NCBI GenBank assembly: GCA_002710685.1
Contig: PALD01000027.1
Coordinates: forward strand, 1-64,000
Direction of reading: 5' to 3'
DNA from: Cytophagaceae bacterium
GTDB taxonomy: Bacteria > Bacteroidota > Bacteroidia > Flavobacteriales > Flavobacteriaceae
Length of the DNA: 64,000 bases
Shown here: one piece after another, positions 15,445-24,429 of the stretch
How positions within the stretch are numbered: the stretch's first letter is position 1
How the letters are laid out: the number at the start of each line of letters is the position of its first letter
The notes under the pieces: generated by a model
Databases searched by the model: none
Seen by the model: the letters and a program-made list of their open reading frames with translations, nothing else
What the model was told of the DNA's origin: nothing
Position numbers and translations under genes: made by a program

Positions 15445-16832
15445 AGTGTATTTATAAATTTTAAAACCTTATCGCGCTGTTGCACACTTAAATTCATGAA
15501 TGCATTTTTAGAAGCCTCTGCCTCTCCCCCGTGCCAAAGGATTGCTTCTTCAATGTTTCGGGCACGACCGTCATGTAATAAATTGGTATGGCCATTCACG
15601 GTTTCTATCAATCCTATCCCCCATAGCGGTTGTGTGCGCCATTCATTTCCGGTTGCCAAAAAATCTGTGGCATTGTCAGCCAGGCCTTCTCCCATATAAT
15701 GTAACAACATATCTGTATAAGGCCTGATTACCTGGTTAGAAAGTGCATCTGCCACATCTGAAATTCCTGTTTGTAATTTTGGGACGTGGCATGCGGTACA
15801 GTTTATTTGATCAAAAAATTGTTTTCCTTCAAGCACTTCTTGATCATCTACATCCCTCCTTGCCGGAACTGATAGCGTCAACGCATAAAAGGTTACTTTT
15901 TCTAGGTTTTCATCTGGGATCTCAGGGTTACCCCCGTTAGGATAATCATCACAATCAAGCGGCGAAGTACAATTTTGCTCAGGAAAGATTGAGGATGAAA
16001 TCCCTAGATCTCCTGAAAAAGCTGCAGCCACTTGTTGTAAAACAGTAGGTTCATTTGCTTTCCAGCCGAACTTACCCATTTTTGTAGTTCTGGTAACCTC
16101 ATCAAATACATAATTCACTTTACCAGAAATGCCATCCCCATCAGCATCATTTTCATCTGCGAGGGCAATGAACGTAGCTTCTGGAACAGCATCCAGCAAA
16201 CCTAAACCTATCATTTGATTTGCCACTCGAGGTGAAATTCGCACATCAGGAGCCATGGCCCCGTAGTTCAACTCGTTAAAAATATAACTGGGTTTGCGCA
16301 ATGTGACCTGCGTACCATCAGGGTAGGTGACGTTCATGTTTTCATAAACCACTTCAAAAATACCTTCATCCTGAACGTCCAGGATACTGTTATCCTGAAA
16401 TTGACCCCCATAGATTGGGTCTGGCAAGTTTTTGCCCTGAGCGTCCTTACCAGGAACAGAAAGCCGAAGTAACAGGCCATGAGCCAACTCTCCAGCAAAT
16501 GCCGGTGCCCTGCCGCGACCATCCTTAAAATGACATCCAGAACAGGAACGCGCGTTGAAAAAAGGCCCCAGCCCATCACGCGCGGTGGTTGAGGAGGGTG
16601 CTGTGACCCAGTTTTGGTTAAAAAGGGAGTTGCCCACACCAAAGTCTACCTGCTCTTCAAAGGTGAGACCATCAATAAAAAAACCAAAAGCATCTGGAGA
16701 AAAAACAAATGAAGTTGCATCTCCTCCAGAAAGTTCTTCGTTTTCTTCGGGCATGAGCGGCTCATACCCATCATCCTGAGAGCAGGAAGAAAGGATAAAA
16801 CAAAGAACCAAAAAGCTAAAGAACCTTTTCAA
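15441..16832 (-). CDS. di-heme oxidoreductase family lipoprotein (DUF1111, CxxCH)
   Basis: A 463-residue lipoprotein (lipobox LSSCSQ, Cys17) with two c-type heme motifs: CSGCH at 97-101 and CTACH at 345-349. The family (DUF1111, 'thiol oxidoreductase' or di-heme oxidase) resembles MauG/cytochrome c peroxidase folds. The segment near 225-240 (DENDADGDGISG) looks like a calcium-binding loop. It is regularly found beside imelysin genes. It may handle electrons, for instance changing iron redox state during uptake, but its substrate is not established. Its stop overlaps the start of imelysin 1. Its own promoter box (TATATTTG on the minus strand) lies 23 bases upstream. Confidence 0.85.
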   Translation of the reverse strand: MKRFFSFLVLCFILSSCSQDDGYEPLMPEENEELSGGDATSFVFSPDAFGFFIDGLTFEEQVDFGVGNSLFNQNWVTAPSSTTARDGLGPFFNARSCSGCHFKDGRGRAPAFAGELAHGLLLRLSVPGKDAQGKNLPDPIYGGQFQDNSILDVQDEGIFEVVYENMNVTYPDGTQVTLRKPSYIFNELNYGAMAPDVRISPRVANQMIGLGLLDAVPEATFIALADENDADGDGISGKVNYVFDEVTRTTKMGKFGWKANEPTVLQQVAAAFSGDLGISSSIFPEQNCTSPLDCDDYPNGGNPEIPDENLEKVTFYALTLSVPARRDVDDQEVLEGKQFFDQINCTACHVPKLQTGISDVADALSNQVIRPYTDMLLHYMGEGLADNATDFLATGNEWRTQPLWGIGLIETVNGHTNLLHDGRARNIEEAILWHGGEAEASKNAFMNLSVQQRDKVLKFINTL

Positions 16833-16854
16833 AAGTGAATTTTTAAATTTTGCG

Positions 16855-16862
16855 CAAATATA
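16855..16862 (-). promoter_or_regulatory. -7 promoter box for the di-heme/imelysin 1 pair
   Basis: On the minus strand the sequence is TATATTTG, a full match to the Bacteroidota -7 form TAnnTTTG, 23 bases before the start codon at 16832. No good -33 TTTG is seen at the expected distance; a T-rich run lies there instead. Confidence 0.4.
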
Positions 16863-16876
16863 AAAGGCATTAACCG

Positions 16877-16908
16877 AAAAAACAGGATTGCCTCAAGGAC
16901 ATCCTGTT
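16877..16908 (-). terminator. terminator after imelysin 2
   Basis: Perfect arms AACAGGAT (16881-16888) and ATCCTGTT (16901-16908) enclose 12 bases. Read on the minus strand, the stem runs straight into T residues (six in a row, 16882-16877). It separates imelysin 2 from the di-heme gene, so these are two transcription units. Confidence 0.7.
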
Positions 16909-16934
16909 CTATACGTTAAATGGGTATATATAGT

Positions 16935-18089
16935 TTAAATATCCAAGGTTGTTTTTGCTTCAAGCAATTTATCGCCAAAGGCAACCAAGGCCTGTACTGC
17001 CGCAAGTACCTTAGCTCCCTCTGCACTGCTCTCACCTCCTGAAATTGCAAGGTCAAAGGGAATCAATGTTGCATTGATTTTAGTATCAGCGTCCAAGAGC
17101 AAGGTGTTGAGCTCTGCCGCAAGGTCAGCGTCAGCTTCTTCTACAAGGTCAGCAAGTGAAGCTCCGCTCACAGATGCATAGCTTCCGGTATATACATTTT
17201 TGATTCCTTGCCAGTTAAGGCGTATATCGCGGTGCGTATTGTCACTAAAGCAAGAATGTTCATCTTCTTGATCCTGGTTTTGAAGTGCGACAGCCATTCT
17301 TTCAATCGCCAGTTCACTGCTTGATAATTCTGCAATACTTGCAAGCATGTTGCTGAGTGCCTGTTTTTGGCTTAAGCCAAAAAATGTTTGTTGATATGAA
17401 CCTCCCCAAGCATCAACGATTACTTGTAGGTGCTCTACCAAAAGGTCTGCACAGATAGAAAGATATTCTCTTCTACGGTCTTGATTTTGCGCTGTACCAC
17501 CGTCAACAAAATCTGTATATGGTCTTTGCCCTGCAGTTTTTGCAGACGGATCATCTAGATCCTGGCCCCAAAGCAAGAATTCAATGGCATGGTATCCCAC
17601 TGAAACATTTTCTTCGGCACCCTCGCCATTTTGAGAAGCGAGCAATTCTTTGTTAAGCGTGGGGAAATCTACTGTGTTGTTGATGATACCCGCATCTGCA
17701 TCACCATCTACATAATCAATATATGCTTCATCAAGCGGCCAAGAGTTTAAGAGACCTTCAATCTCTTCAGTTTCTCCAGAATCGATGGGGCCATTCGCAA
17801 AACGGAAAGCCTCTGAGGTTCCGTAGCTTTCGCGGGAAGCTAGCCATGCTGCTTTTACATTATCTAAACCACTCGCAGAAGGAGCAGCCACAAAAGCATC
17901 AATGGAGGTTTTTAATGACTGTGCATCATTTAGCGCATCAGTATAATTTGTAAGTGCGATATCAGCATAATTCTCTATCACAAGGCCTCTATCAAGACCA
18001 CTTTCACTACCACCGTTATCATCATCACTAGAACAGGATATAGATACTACCGCAAATGCTACAGGAAGAAAATTTCTAAACTTGAACAT
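16935..18089 (-). CDS. imelysin-family lipoprotein with intact GxHxxE (imelysin 2)
   Basis: A 384-residue lipoprotein (lipobox VSISCSS, Cys19) with an Asp/Gly linker and an all-helical two-domain imelysin fold. The hallmark motif is intact: GYHAIE at 165-170, followed by FLLWGQD. This is the member most like the characterised iron-regulated imelysins (IrpA/ICMP type). Those are proposed to bind iron or heme at the cell surface; the original peptidase activity is doubtful. The gene starts a minus-strand unit and is divergent from imelysin 3. A promoter with both elements (TTTG at 18155-18158, TACATTTG at 18127-18134, minus strand) and an operator-like box precede it. Confidence 0.85.
   Translation of the reverse strand: MFKFRNFLPVAFAVVSISCSSDDDNGGSESGLDRGLVIENYADIALTNYTDALNDAQSLKTSIDAFVAAPSASGLDNVKAAWLASRESYGTSEAFRFANGPIDSGETEEIEGLLNSWPLDEAYIDYVDGDADAGIINNTVDFPTLNKELLASQNGEGAEENVSVGYHAIEFLLWGQDLDDPSAKTAGQRPYTDFVDGGTAQNQDRRREYLSICADLLVEHLQVIVDAWGGSYQQTFFGLSQKQALSNMLASIAELSSSELAIERMAVALQNQDQEDEHSCFSDNTHRDIRLNWQGIKNVYTGSYASVSGASLADLVEEADADLAAELNTLLLDADTKINATLIPFDLAISGGESSAEGAKVLAAVQALVAFGDKLLEAKTTLDI
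17364..17383. repeat. perfect 20-base palindrome inside imelysin 2
   Basis: TTTTTGGCTTAAGCCAAAAA is a perfect palindrome within the coding sequence, translated as part of FFGLSQKQ. It shares the GGCTTaAGCC core with the intergenic palindromes at 11981 and 45607. Confidence 0.7.
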
Positions 18090-18096
18090 GTATTTT

Positions 18097-18182
18097 TATT
18101 TAGATTTATTTTAAATATTGAGATTGCAAATGTAAATTTGCACCGCAAAAACAGCAAATTTTATTTGGATTAATTTTAAATA
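18097..18182. promoter_or_regulatory. divergent imelysin promoters with twin operator-like boxes
   Basis: Two 21-base boxes at 18097-18117 and 18162-18182 share the core TTTRGATTWATTTTAAATA (17 of 19 identical), and each has TATTT/AAATA-type arms. Between them lie two overlapping -7 boxes: TAAATTTG at 18133-18140 (plus) and TACATTTG at 18134-18127 (minus). The minus promoter has TTTG at 18158-18155 with a 20-base spacer; the plus promoter has no clear -33. Each box sits where the transcript of its gene would begin, so a bound repressor could block both genes. The form recalls Fur/DtxR-type metal boxes, but that identity is inference. Confidence 0.6.
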
Positions 18183-18243
18183 AAAAGTTTTAGAAACATT
18201 ATAATCCTTAAAAATCAACACTTTAAGAATTAAATTGATTGAT

Positions 18244-19359
18244 ATGAAAAGTATTCGCTTCTGGTTATTCATTGCATTATTAGGAATCTGGGCCTGCTCT
18301 ACTGATGATGGAAGTTCTTCTAATGACGACGATGATAATTCTGTGACGTTTGACCGCAAGGCAATGTTGACCAATTGGGCAGATAATCTTATCATTCCCG
18401 CATATGAGGATTTCGCCGTAAGGCTAAACACCATGCAAAGTGCCTATGCTGCATTTTCTACTGATGCTAATGAAGCAAACCTAACTACATTGCGTACTGC
18501 ATGGTTAGAAGCGTATAAGAGTTGGCAATATGTATCGATGTATGAAATAGGGCCGGCTGAAACTGCCAACTACCGCATGCAGATGAATACCTACCCTACC
18601 GATACAGATGCCATTGACCAATTCACCACAAGCGGCAGTTATGACCTTGCCGCAGAGGCAAATTTTGATGCAAAAGGATTTCCTGCGCTTGATTATTTAT
18701 TGAATGGTATGGCCGCAACTGATGCAGAAATCATTGCTTCTTTTGACACAAACACACGTAATCTTACAAGCGATATTATTGATGATATGATTGCTTTGAC
18801 CACAACGGTTGTAAATGGCTGGAAGGGTACGTATCGCGACGAATTTGTAAACAATTCTGGTGCATCTGCGACAGCTTCTACAGACCGTTTTGTGAACGAT
18901 TATATCTACTACTTTGAAAAATATCTAAGAGCAGGTAAAATGGGGATTCCCATCGGGGCTTTCACAGGAACTCCAGCCCCACAAACACTGGAAGCTTACT
19001 ACAGTCCACAAAACAGTAAGATTTTATTTTTAGCTGGCCTTACTGCTTCACAAGACTTTTTTAATGGTAAACATTTTGGCTCTTCGGCCAAAGGAGAAAG
19101 CCTTGCATCTTACCTCGTCGCATTGAACTCGGTTAAGGATGGCGACGAACTTAACGAAATCATCAATGCGCAGTTTGACACTGCCAGAAGTTATGTAAGC
19201 GCCCTAGGGACATTTAAAGATGAGATTGAGAATAACGCTTCACCTACAGACATGCTTTTAGCGTATGACGAGGTGCAACGCATTATACCTTTACTCAAAG
19301 TTGACATGGTTTCTGCCATGAGCATAAGCATAGATTATGTTGATGCAGACGGCGACTAG
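18244..19359 (+). CDS. imelysin-family lipoprotein, divergent motif (imelysin 3)
   Basis: A 371-residue lipoprotein (lipobox WACSTDD) with an Asp-rich linker and helical imelysin fold. The GxHxxE motif is replaced: the matching site reads GFPALD (145-150 from this start), so the His is Pro and the Glu is Asp. This form is typical of the imelysin variant encoded next to HTTM proteins. I chose the ATG at 18244 over an in-frame TTG nine bases earlier. It starts the plus-strand unit with the HTTM and TonB genes; the next gene begins three bases after its stop. Role in metal uptake is inferred from context. Confidence 0.8.
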   Translation: MKSIRFWLFIALLGIWACSTDDGSSSNDDDDNSVTFDRKAMLTNWADNLIIPAYEDFAVRLNTMQSAYAAFSTDANEANLTTLRTAWLEAYKSWQYVSMYEIGPAETANYRMQMNTYPTDTDAIDQFTTSGSYDLAAEANFDAKGFPALDYLLNGMAATDAEIIASFDTNTRNLTSDIIDDMIALTTTVVNGWKGTYRDEFVNNSGASATASTDRFVNDYIYYFEKYLRAGKMGIPIGAFTGTPAPQTLEAYYSPQNSKILFLAGLTASQDFFNGKHFGSSAKGESLASYLVALNSVKDGDELNEIINAQFDTARSYVSALGTFKDEIENNASPTDMLLAYDEVQRIIPLLKVDMVSAMSISIDYVDADGD

Positions 19360-19362
19360 CAA

Positions 19363-20730
19363 ATGCTTGCATCCCTAAAAAAATATTTAAATCATCCTGT
19401 GGAAGCCGCTCCTTTAGCGGTTTTTCGCATATTGTTTGGCACCATGATGCTGTGGAGCCTGGTGCGTTTTTGGGGCAAAGGCTGGATTGACCAATTGTAT
19501 CTTCAGCCAAAATTTCACTTCTCATATTATGGTTTTGAATGGGTAAAACCGCTGGGCAATTTCACCTATGTAATCTTTGCCATTTGTTGTTTGGCAGCCA
19601 TTTTTATTATGCTGGGCTACAAATACCGCGTGGCAATTGTGGTTTTCTTTTTGTCCTTCACCTACATCGAGTTGATGGACAAAACCACCTATCTTAACCA
19701 TTATTATTTTATAAGCAGCGTAGCCTTTTTAATGATGTTCCTGCCGGCAAATGCTTATTTTTCGCTTGACGCGAAATTAAATCCGGAGCAATCCTTTCAA
19801 AAAATCCCAAGATGGACCATCAATAGCATCAAGCTTTTGCTGGGCCTTGTCTATTTTTATGCAGGTCTCGCAAAGCTAAATTCAGACTGGTTAATCGACG
19901 CGATGCCCTTAAAAATCTGGTTGCCTTCAAAATTTGATGTTCCTTTTGTAGGCAGTTTTATGGGTGAAGAATGGGTGCATTATGCCTTTAGCTGGGGCGG
20001 CGCGCTTTATGATTTAACCATCCCTTTTTTACTGCTGTACAAGCGCACGCGTGGCTTTGCTTTTTTTATGGTGGTTTTCTTTCATGTAATGACCCGCGCG
20101 CTTTTTCCCATTGGGATGTTTCCGTATATCATGATTGTGTCATCGCTTATATTCTTTGACGCAAAACTGCATCACCGTATTTTAGGCCTTTTGGCGAAAG
20201 CCCTAAATATCAACAAAACAAGATTTGACAACAGCAGGGCATTAGTTTACCAAGAAACCACCTGGAGTAAAACCTCAACAGTCCTAGTCATTGCATTTTT
20301 CTGTATACATTTAATTTTCCCTTGGCGCTATTTGCTGTACCCTGGAGAACTTTTCTGGACGGAAGAAGGGTATCGTTTTTCATGGCGCGTGATGCTCGCC
20401 GAAAAGGCCGGCTATGCGCAATTTAAAATCATGGACAAAAAATCTGGCAAGTGGTTTTATGTGGATAATTCTGATTTTCTCACGCCTTTGCAAGAAAAAC
20501 AGATGTCTTTTCAACCCGACTTTATACTAGAGTACGCGCACTACTTAAAATCACATTTTGAAAGTCAAGGACATCAAAATGTGGGCGTGTACGTTGAAAG
20601 TTATGTAACGCTCAACGGGCGTTTGAGCCAACCATTTGTAAACCCAGAAATTGACCTGGGCGAACAAGATGAATCTTTTAGACCTAAAACCTGGATATTA
20701 CCTTTCAATGATAGCATTCAAGGACTTTAA
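19363..20730 (+). CDS. HTTM-domain membrane protein (gamma-carboxylase-like)
   Basis: A 455-residue protein of the HTTM family, related to vitamin K-dependent gamma-glutamyl carboxylase. The N-terminus (AVFRILFGTMMLWSLVRFW) and about six to eight membrane segments up to residue 330 are clear, with the family's Asp/His-containing patches (LNHYYFISSVAFLMMFLPAN; FFHVMTRALFPIGMF). The C-terminal 120 residues are soluble and contain WRVMLAEKAGYAQF-like sequence. Bacterial members have no settled reaction. The position between an imelysin and a FecA-like receptor, with three-base spacing upstream and overlap downstream, argues for a function in the same uptake pathway. Confidence 0.85.
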   Translation: MLASLKKYLNHPVEAAPLAVFRILFGTMMLWSLVRFWGKGWIDQLYLQPKFHFSYYGFEWVKPLGNFTYVIFAICCLAAIFIMLGYKYRVAIVVFFLSFTYIELMDKTTYLNHYYFISSVAFLMMFLPANAYFSLDAKLNPEQSFQKIPRWTINSIKLLLGLVYFYAGLAKLNSDWLIDAMPLKIWLPSKFDVPFVGSFMGEEWVHYAFSWGGALYDLTIPFLLLYKRTRGFAFFMVVFFHVMTRALFPIGMFPYIMIVSSLIFFDAKLHHRILGLLAKALNINKTRFDNSRALVYQETTWSKTSTVLVIAFFCIHLIFPWRYLLYPGELFWTEEGYRFSWRVMLAEKAGYAQFKIMDKKSGKWFYVDNSDFLTPLQEKQMSFQPDFILEYAHYLKSHFESQGHQNVGVYVESYVTLNGRLSQPFVNPEIDLGEQDESFRPKTWILPFNDSIQGL

Positions 20731-23182
20731 AATCGTATGCATAGTGCTGTTTTTTGCAACAGCGGCACAGGCACAATTCACCCTTTCGGGGAAAGTGAGC
20801 AATCCCAGCGGCACCCCCGTAGATGATGCAGAAGTTTATGTAAAAGAAATTCAAGCGCTGGGAAGGACGGCTGCTGATGGTTCTTTTACCATTAACAATA
20901 TTCCCGCGGGCGAGTACACCATCGTTACGTTTGCCTTTGACCATAAAGTGAACGAACGCAACCTTGAAATCACTGATAACCTTTTCAGGGAAATCACGCT
21001 GCAACCGTTAGGTGAGCAACTCTCTGAAGTTGTGCTCGTGCAGGAAAGAGAAAAGGTCTTTGCACTTAAGCAACTCAAAAAAGTTGAGGGAACCGCCATT
21101 TATGCCGGCAAAAAATCTGAAGTCATCCTCATGGACCAACTCACCGGAAACATGGCTTCTAACAACGCCAGGCAAATCTACAATCAAGTGGCGGGGCTTA
21201 ACATTTATGAAAACGGCGATGCAGGTTTGCAGCTTAACATAGGCGGTCGCGGCCTGGACCCTAACCGCACGGCAAACTTTAACGTGCGTCAAAATGGCTA
21301 CGACATCAGTGCTGATGCCCTGGGCTATCCTGAAAGTTACTACACCCCACCCGCCGAAGCGCTCAGCGAAATCCAAGTGGTGCGCGGAGCAGCTTCCTTG
21401 CAGTATGGGCCGCAATTTGGCGGACTGGTGAACTTCAAGTTCAAGAAGCCTAATCCCAATAAAAAAATCGAGTTGCTCAGCAGGCAATCTGTAGGCTCTA
21501 ATGACCTTTTTACCAGCTTTAACAGCCTTAGCGGCACGGTGGGAGATTTCAGCTATTACACCTATTTTAATTATAAGGAGGGCAGCAGTTTTAGGCCTAA
21601 TTCTAATTTTCAGAGCAGGAATTACTTTGCGCATTTAGGGTACGCTTTAAGCGAAAAAACCTCACTCGCGTTTGAATTTACCAAACTCAATTACCTCGCA
21701 AAACAACCTGGCGGTCTCACCGATGCGCAGTTTTATGAAGACCCTAGCTTCAGCAACCGTGACCGAAACTGGTTTGATGTTGACTGGAATCTATTTTCGC
21801 TACAGCTAAAGCATAAGTTCTCGCAGCAAACAGATTTTAGCGTGAACCTTTTTGCGCTTGACGCTTCTAGAAAGGCGCTGGGCTTTAGGACCAACCGCGT
21901 TTCGCAAGTGGACGACCCCTCAAAACCACGAGAACTGCTCGTGGATAATTTTAAAAACTGGGGTGCAGAAGCCAGGCTTTTAACGCGCTATACCTTAGCA
22001 GATAAAAATGCCATTTTCTTGATAGGCAGCAAATATTATCAAACCTCAAACGACCAGCGACAAGGCCCGGGAAGCAGCGGTGCCGCTGCAGATTTTGATT
22101 TTGCAGATGAAGAATTCCCGAATTATGAGCGACAGTCTGCGTTTAAATTCCCTAATCTTAACTTGGCGCTTTTTGGTGAAAACATATTCTTTCTCAGCGA
22201 TAAATTTTCGGTGACGCCGGGATTTAGGTTTGAGTATATAAAAACGGCCAGCGAAGGCAGTTATCGCAATATTATTCTTGACCTTGCCGGCAATCCACTG
22301 CTCAATGAAGAAGTGCCGGATAACCGGACTTTAGAACGTAATTTTTTCCTTTTTGGGATTGGAACATCGTATAACTTTTCGCCTTCGGCAGAATTGTACG
22401 GGAACTTCTCACAGAATTACCGCTCAGTGACTTTTAACGACATTCGCATCGTCAATCCATCGTATCAAATTGACCCAAATATCACTGACGAAAATGGCTT
22501 CACGGCAGACCTTGGTATTCGTGGCCGCTTTAAAAACCTGTTTTCTTATGACGTTAGTGCCTTTGCGTTGCTCTATAACGATCGCCTGGGCGAAGTGCTT
22601 AAAAATGAGACCCGCACAAATGCCGCGGGAGAAGAAGTAGAGACGGGAAGGGTTGTTCGCTTTCGCGGAAACATAGGCACGGCGGTAATGTACGGTCTGG
22701 AGAGTTTTGGCAACTTTAATGTGAAGTCGGCTTTCTTCCCGCAAGTAGAAAAAGTCAAACTGGATGTTTTTGTAAACCTGGCCCTCACAAACTCAGAATA
22801 CACAAAATCCCAGCAAAACAATGTAAAGGGAAATCAGGTAGAATTCATCCCAGAAGTGAATCTAAAAACTGGGCTGAACTTTGGTTACGGCGACCTTCTA
22901 GGAAGTTTACAGTACACCTATTTATCTGAACAATTTACGGATGCCACTAATGCGCCACAAGACGTGAATGACAACCAGCGTGGCATTGAAGGAAGCATCC
23001 CGGCGTATGATATACTTGATTTTTCGCTGTCGTACACCTACAAAAGGTTCAAGCTAGAAGCTGGCATAAACAATGTGCTAGACAATAGTTATTTTGTGAG
23101 AAGGGCAACCGGTTATCCAGGCCCTGGAATCTTGCCCTCCCCGCCCAGAACCTATTATACTACCTTACAAATCAAGCTTTAA
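20708..23182 (+). CDS. TonB-dependent receptor, FecA-like
   Basis: An 824-residue outer-membrane receptor. I chose the ATG at 20708 because it gives a proper signal peptide (cleavage after AQAQ, near residue 23). It overlaps the HTTM gene by 23 bases; an upstream ATG at 20651 would add an unlikely N-terminus. Domains: carboxypeptidase-regulatory-like repeat (about 25-105), TonB plug (about 115-235, with GGRGLDPNRTANFNVRQNGY and VRGAASLQYGPQFGG), and a 22-strand barrel ending in YYTTLQIKL. Similarity to Fe(III)-dicitrate receptors is by overall look. Together with the imelysins and the di-heme protein this suggests iron or metal uptake. It ends four bases into the convergent FAD oxidoreductase gene. 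Confidence 0.85.
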   Translation: MIAFKDFKIVCIVLFFATAAQAQFTLSGKVSNPSGTPVDDAEVYVKEIQALGRTAADGSFTINNIPAGEYTIVTFAFDHKVNERNLEITDNLFREITLQPLGEQLSEVVLVQEREKVFALKQLKKVEGTAIYAGKKSEVILMDQLTGNMASNNARQIYNQVAGLNIYENGDAGLQLNIGGRGLDPNRTANFNVRQNGYDISADALGYPESYYTPPAEALSEIQVVRGAASLQYGPQFGGLVNFKFKKPNPNKKIELLSRQSVGSNDLFTSFNSLSGTVGDFSYYTYFNYKEGSSFRPNSNFQSRNYFAHLGYALSEKTSLAFEFTKLNYLAKQPGGLTDAQFYEDPSFSNRDRNWFDVDWNLFSLQLKHKFSQQTDFSVNLFALDASRKALGFRTNRVSQVDDPSKPRELLVDNFKNWGAEARLLTRYTLADKNAIFLIGSKYYQTSNDQRQGPGSSGAAADFDFADEEFPNYERQSAFKFPNLNLALFGENIFFLSDKFSVTPGFRFEYIKTASEGSYRNIILDLAGNPLLNEEVPDNRTLERNFFLFGIGTSYNFSPSAELYGNFSQNYRSVTFNDIRIVNPSYQIDPNITDENGFTADLGIRGRFKNLFSYDVSAFALLYNDRLGEVLKNETRTNAAGEEVETGRVVRFRGNIGTAVMYGLESFGNFNVKSAFFPQVEKVKLDVFVNLALTNSEYTKSQQNNVKGNQVEFIPEVNLKTGLNFGYGDLLGSLQYTYLSEQFTDATNAPQDVNDNQRGIEGSIPAYDILDFSLSYTYKRFKLEAGINNVLDNSYFVRRATGYPGPGILPSPPRTYYTTLQIKL

Positions 23183-24426
23183 AACTTTCTTTCTGGCCTG
23201 TAAACAGACAAGTCCAATGAGGGCTTCCTGCCCGCCACCAGCTCTGAAACCAACAGTCCCGTACCTGGCCCCAGGCTCCATCCCATCATCGCATGGCCGG
23301 TCGCAAAGGTCAGGTTAGGGCATTTTGTTGACTTGCCTATATATGGTAAACCATCTGGTGTTACCGGCCTCAGACCACTTTTTACATCTTGTTTTTCTTT
23401 CGCCGTAAGGCAGACCTCTGGAAAGAAACTTTGCGCTCCCTGCGCAATGGCGTCAACACGTATGGGGTTGATTTTTTCATTGATTTCGGCAATCTCCATG
23501 GTACCGGCAAACCGGGTGAAACCGTTCATGGGGGTGGCAGCAACCTTGGTTTCCATCAAGATGGATGGGTAGGTGATTCCTGTTTTTTGGGTGGTGTTGA
23601 TGCGATAACCTTTGCCCGCTTGTAGCAGAATCCTGATGCCCAGTTTTTTTGCCACAAAGGGTGTCCACGCGCCGGCAGCAAGAATAAACTCATCGGCTTT
23701 TAGGGCTTCCTTTTTTTCCGTTTTCACGGAAGTAATCTTACCTGAATTCACCTCAAAATCCAATACTTTCTCATTGGTCAAGATAATTACCCCGCGGCTT
23801 TTGAGCAAGGTTTTCATCTCTTCCATAAATTCATGGGGCGTTGTGTGGTAGTCACACTCATAGAATGAGCCCCCCACAATGCTCATCTTTGCATCGGGCA
23901 TCATTTTCTTGATTTCCGGGGCATCCATCATTTTGCATTCAAGTCCTAATCTTTGGGCTTCTTTTATGACCTGCTCTTCTCCTTCCATCTTTTTATGGGT
24001 TTGGCACAGCATGAACAGTCCCTTCTTTTCCAGTTGAAAAGAGAACCCTTCTTCTTGCTTGATATCAACATATAAATCCCGGCTCAACAGGTTTATATCG
24101 CGTATAGCGGCCATGGATTTTTGCACGTGCGCTGCATTGCAGGACTTGTTAAAGGCCAGCGTCCATTGTATTAAATCCTTATTCAACCTGGGCTTTATGT
24201 ACAACGGGCTTGACTGGCTCAGCATCCATTTAAGGCCCTGCTTCATGACCCCGGGAGCCGCCAGCGGGATGATATGGCTGGGCGTGAGATAACCCGCATT
24301 GACATATGATGCGCCACCATCCATATTGCCCTGGTCTATCACGGTTACTTTATGACCTGCCTTTTGCAGAAAATATGCACTTGAGAGACCTATGATCCCC
24401 CCACCTATCACCACACAGTTTTTCAT
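23179..24426 (-). CDS. FAD-dependent D-amino-acid oxidoreductase (cis-4-hydroxy-D-proline dehydrogenase candidate)
   Basis: A 415-residue flavoprotein of the DadA/DAO family. The FAD-binding fingerprint VVIGGGIIGLSSAYFLQKAG starts at residue 5, and the C-terminal GLRPVTPDGLPYIGKS and ATGHAMMGWSLGPGTG segments close the FAD site. DadA-type enzymes oxidise D-amino acids; in hydroxyproline operons the equivalent enzyme converts cis-4-hydroxy-D-proline to 1-pyrroline-4-hydroxy-2-carboxylate. That step is needed here because the epimerase, deaminase and dehydrogenase of the pathway are all in the same operon. It is the last gene of the operon, three bases after the S9 peptidase gene, and overlaps the convergent TonB gene by four bases. 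Confidence 0.8.
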   Translation of the reverse strand: MKNCVVIGGGIIGLSSAYFLQKAGHKVTVIDQGNMDGGASYVNAGYLTPSHIIPLAAPGVMKQGLKWMLSQSSPLYIKPRLNKDLIQWTLAFNKSCNAAHVQKSMAAIRDINLLSRDLYVDIKQEEGFSFQLEKKGLFMLCQTHKKMEGEEQVIKEAQRLGLECKMMDAPEIKKMMPDAKMSIVGGSFYECDYHTTPHEFMEEMKTLLKSRGVIILTNEKVLDFEVNSGKITSVKTEKKEALKADEFILAAGAWTPFVAKKLGIRILLQAGKGYRINTTQKTGITYPSILMETKVAATPMNGFTRFAGTMEIAEINEKINPIRVDAIAQGAQSFFPEVCLTAKEKQDVKSGLRPVTPDGLPYIGKSTKCPNLTFATGHAMMGWSLGPGTGLLVSELVAGRKPSLDLSVYRPERKF

Positions 24427-24429
24427 GTT

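Noticed and set aside
20651..20707. Longer start for the TonB receptor
   Set aside because: It overlaps the HTTM gene by 80 bases and puts 19 non-signal residues before a perfect signal peptide; the ATG at 20,708 is better.
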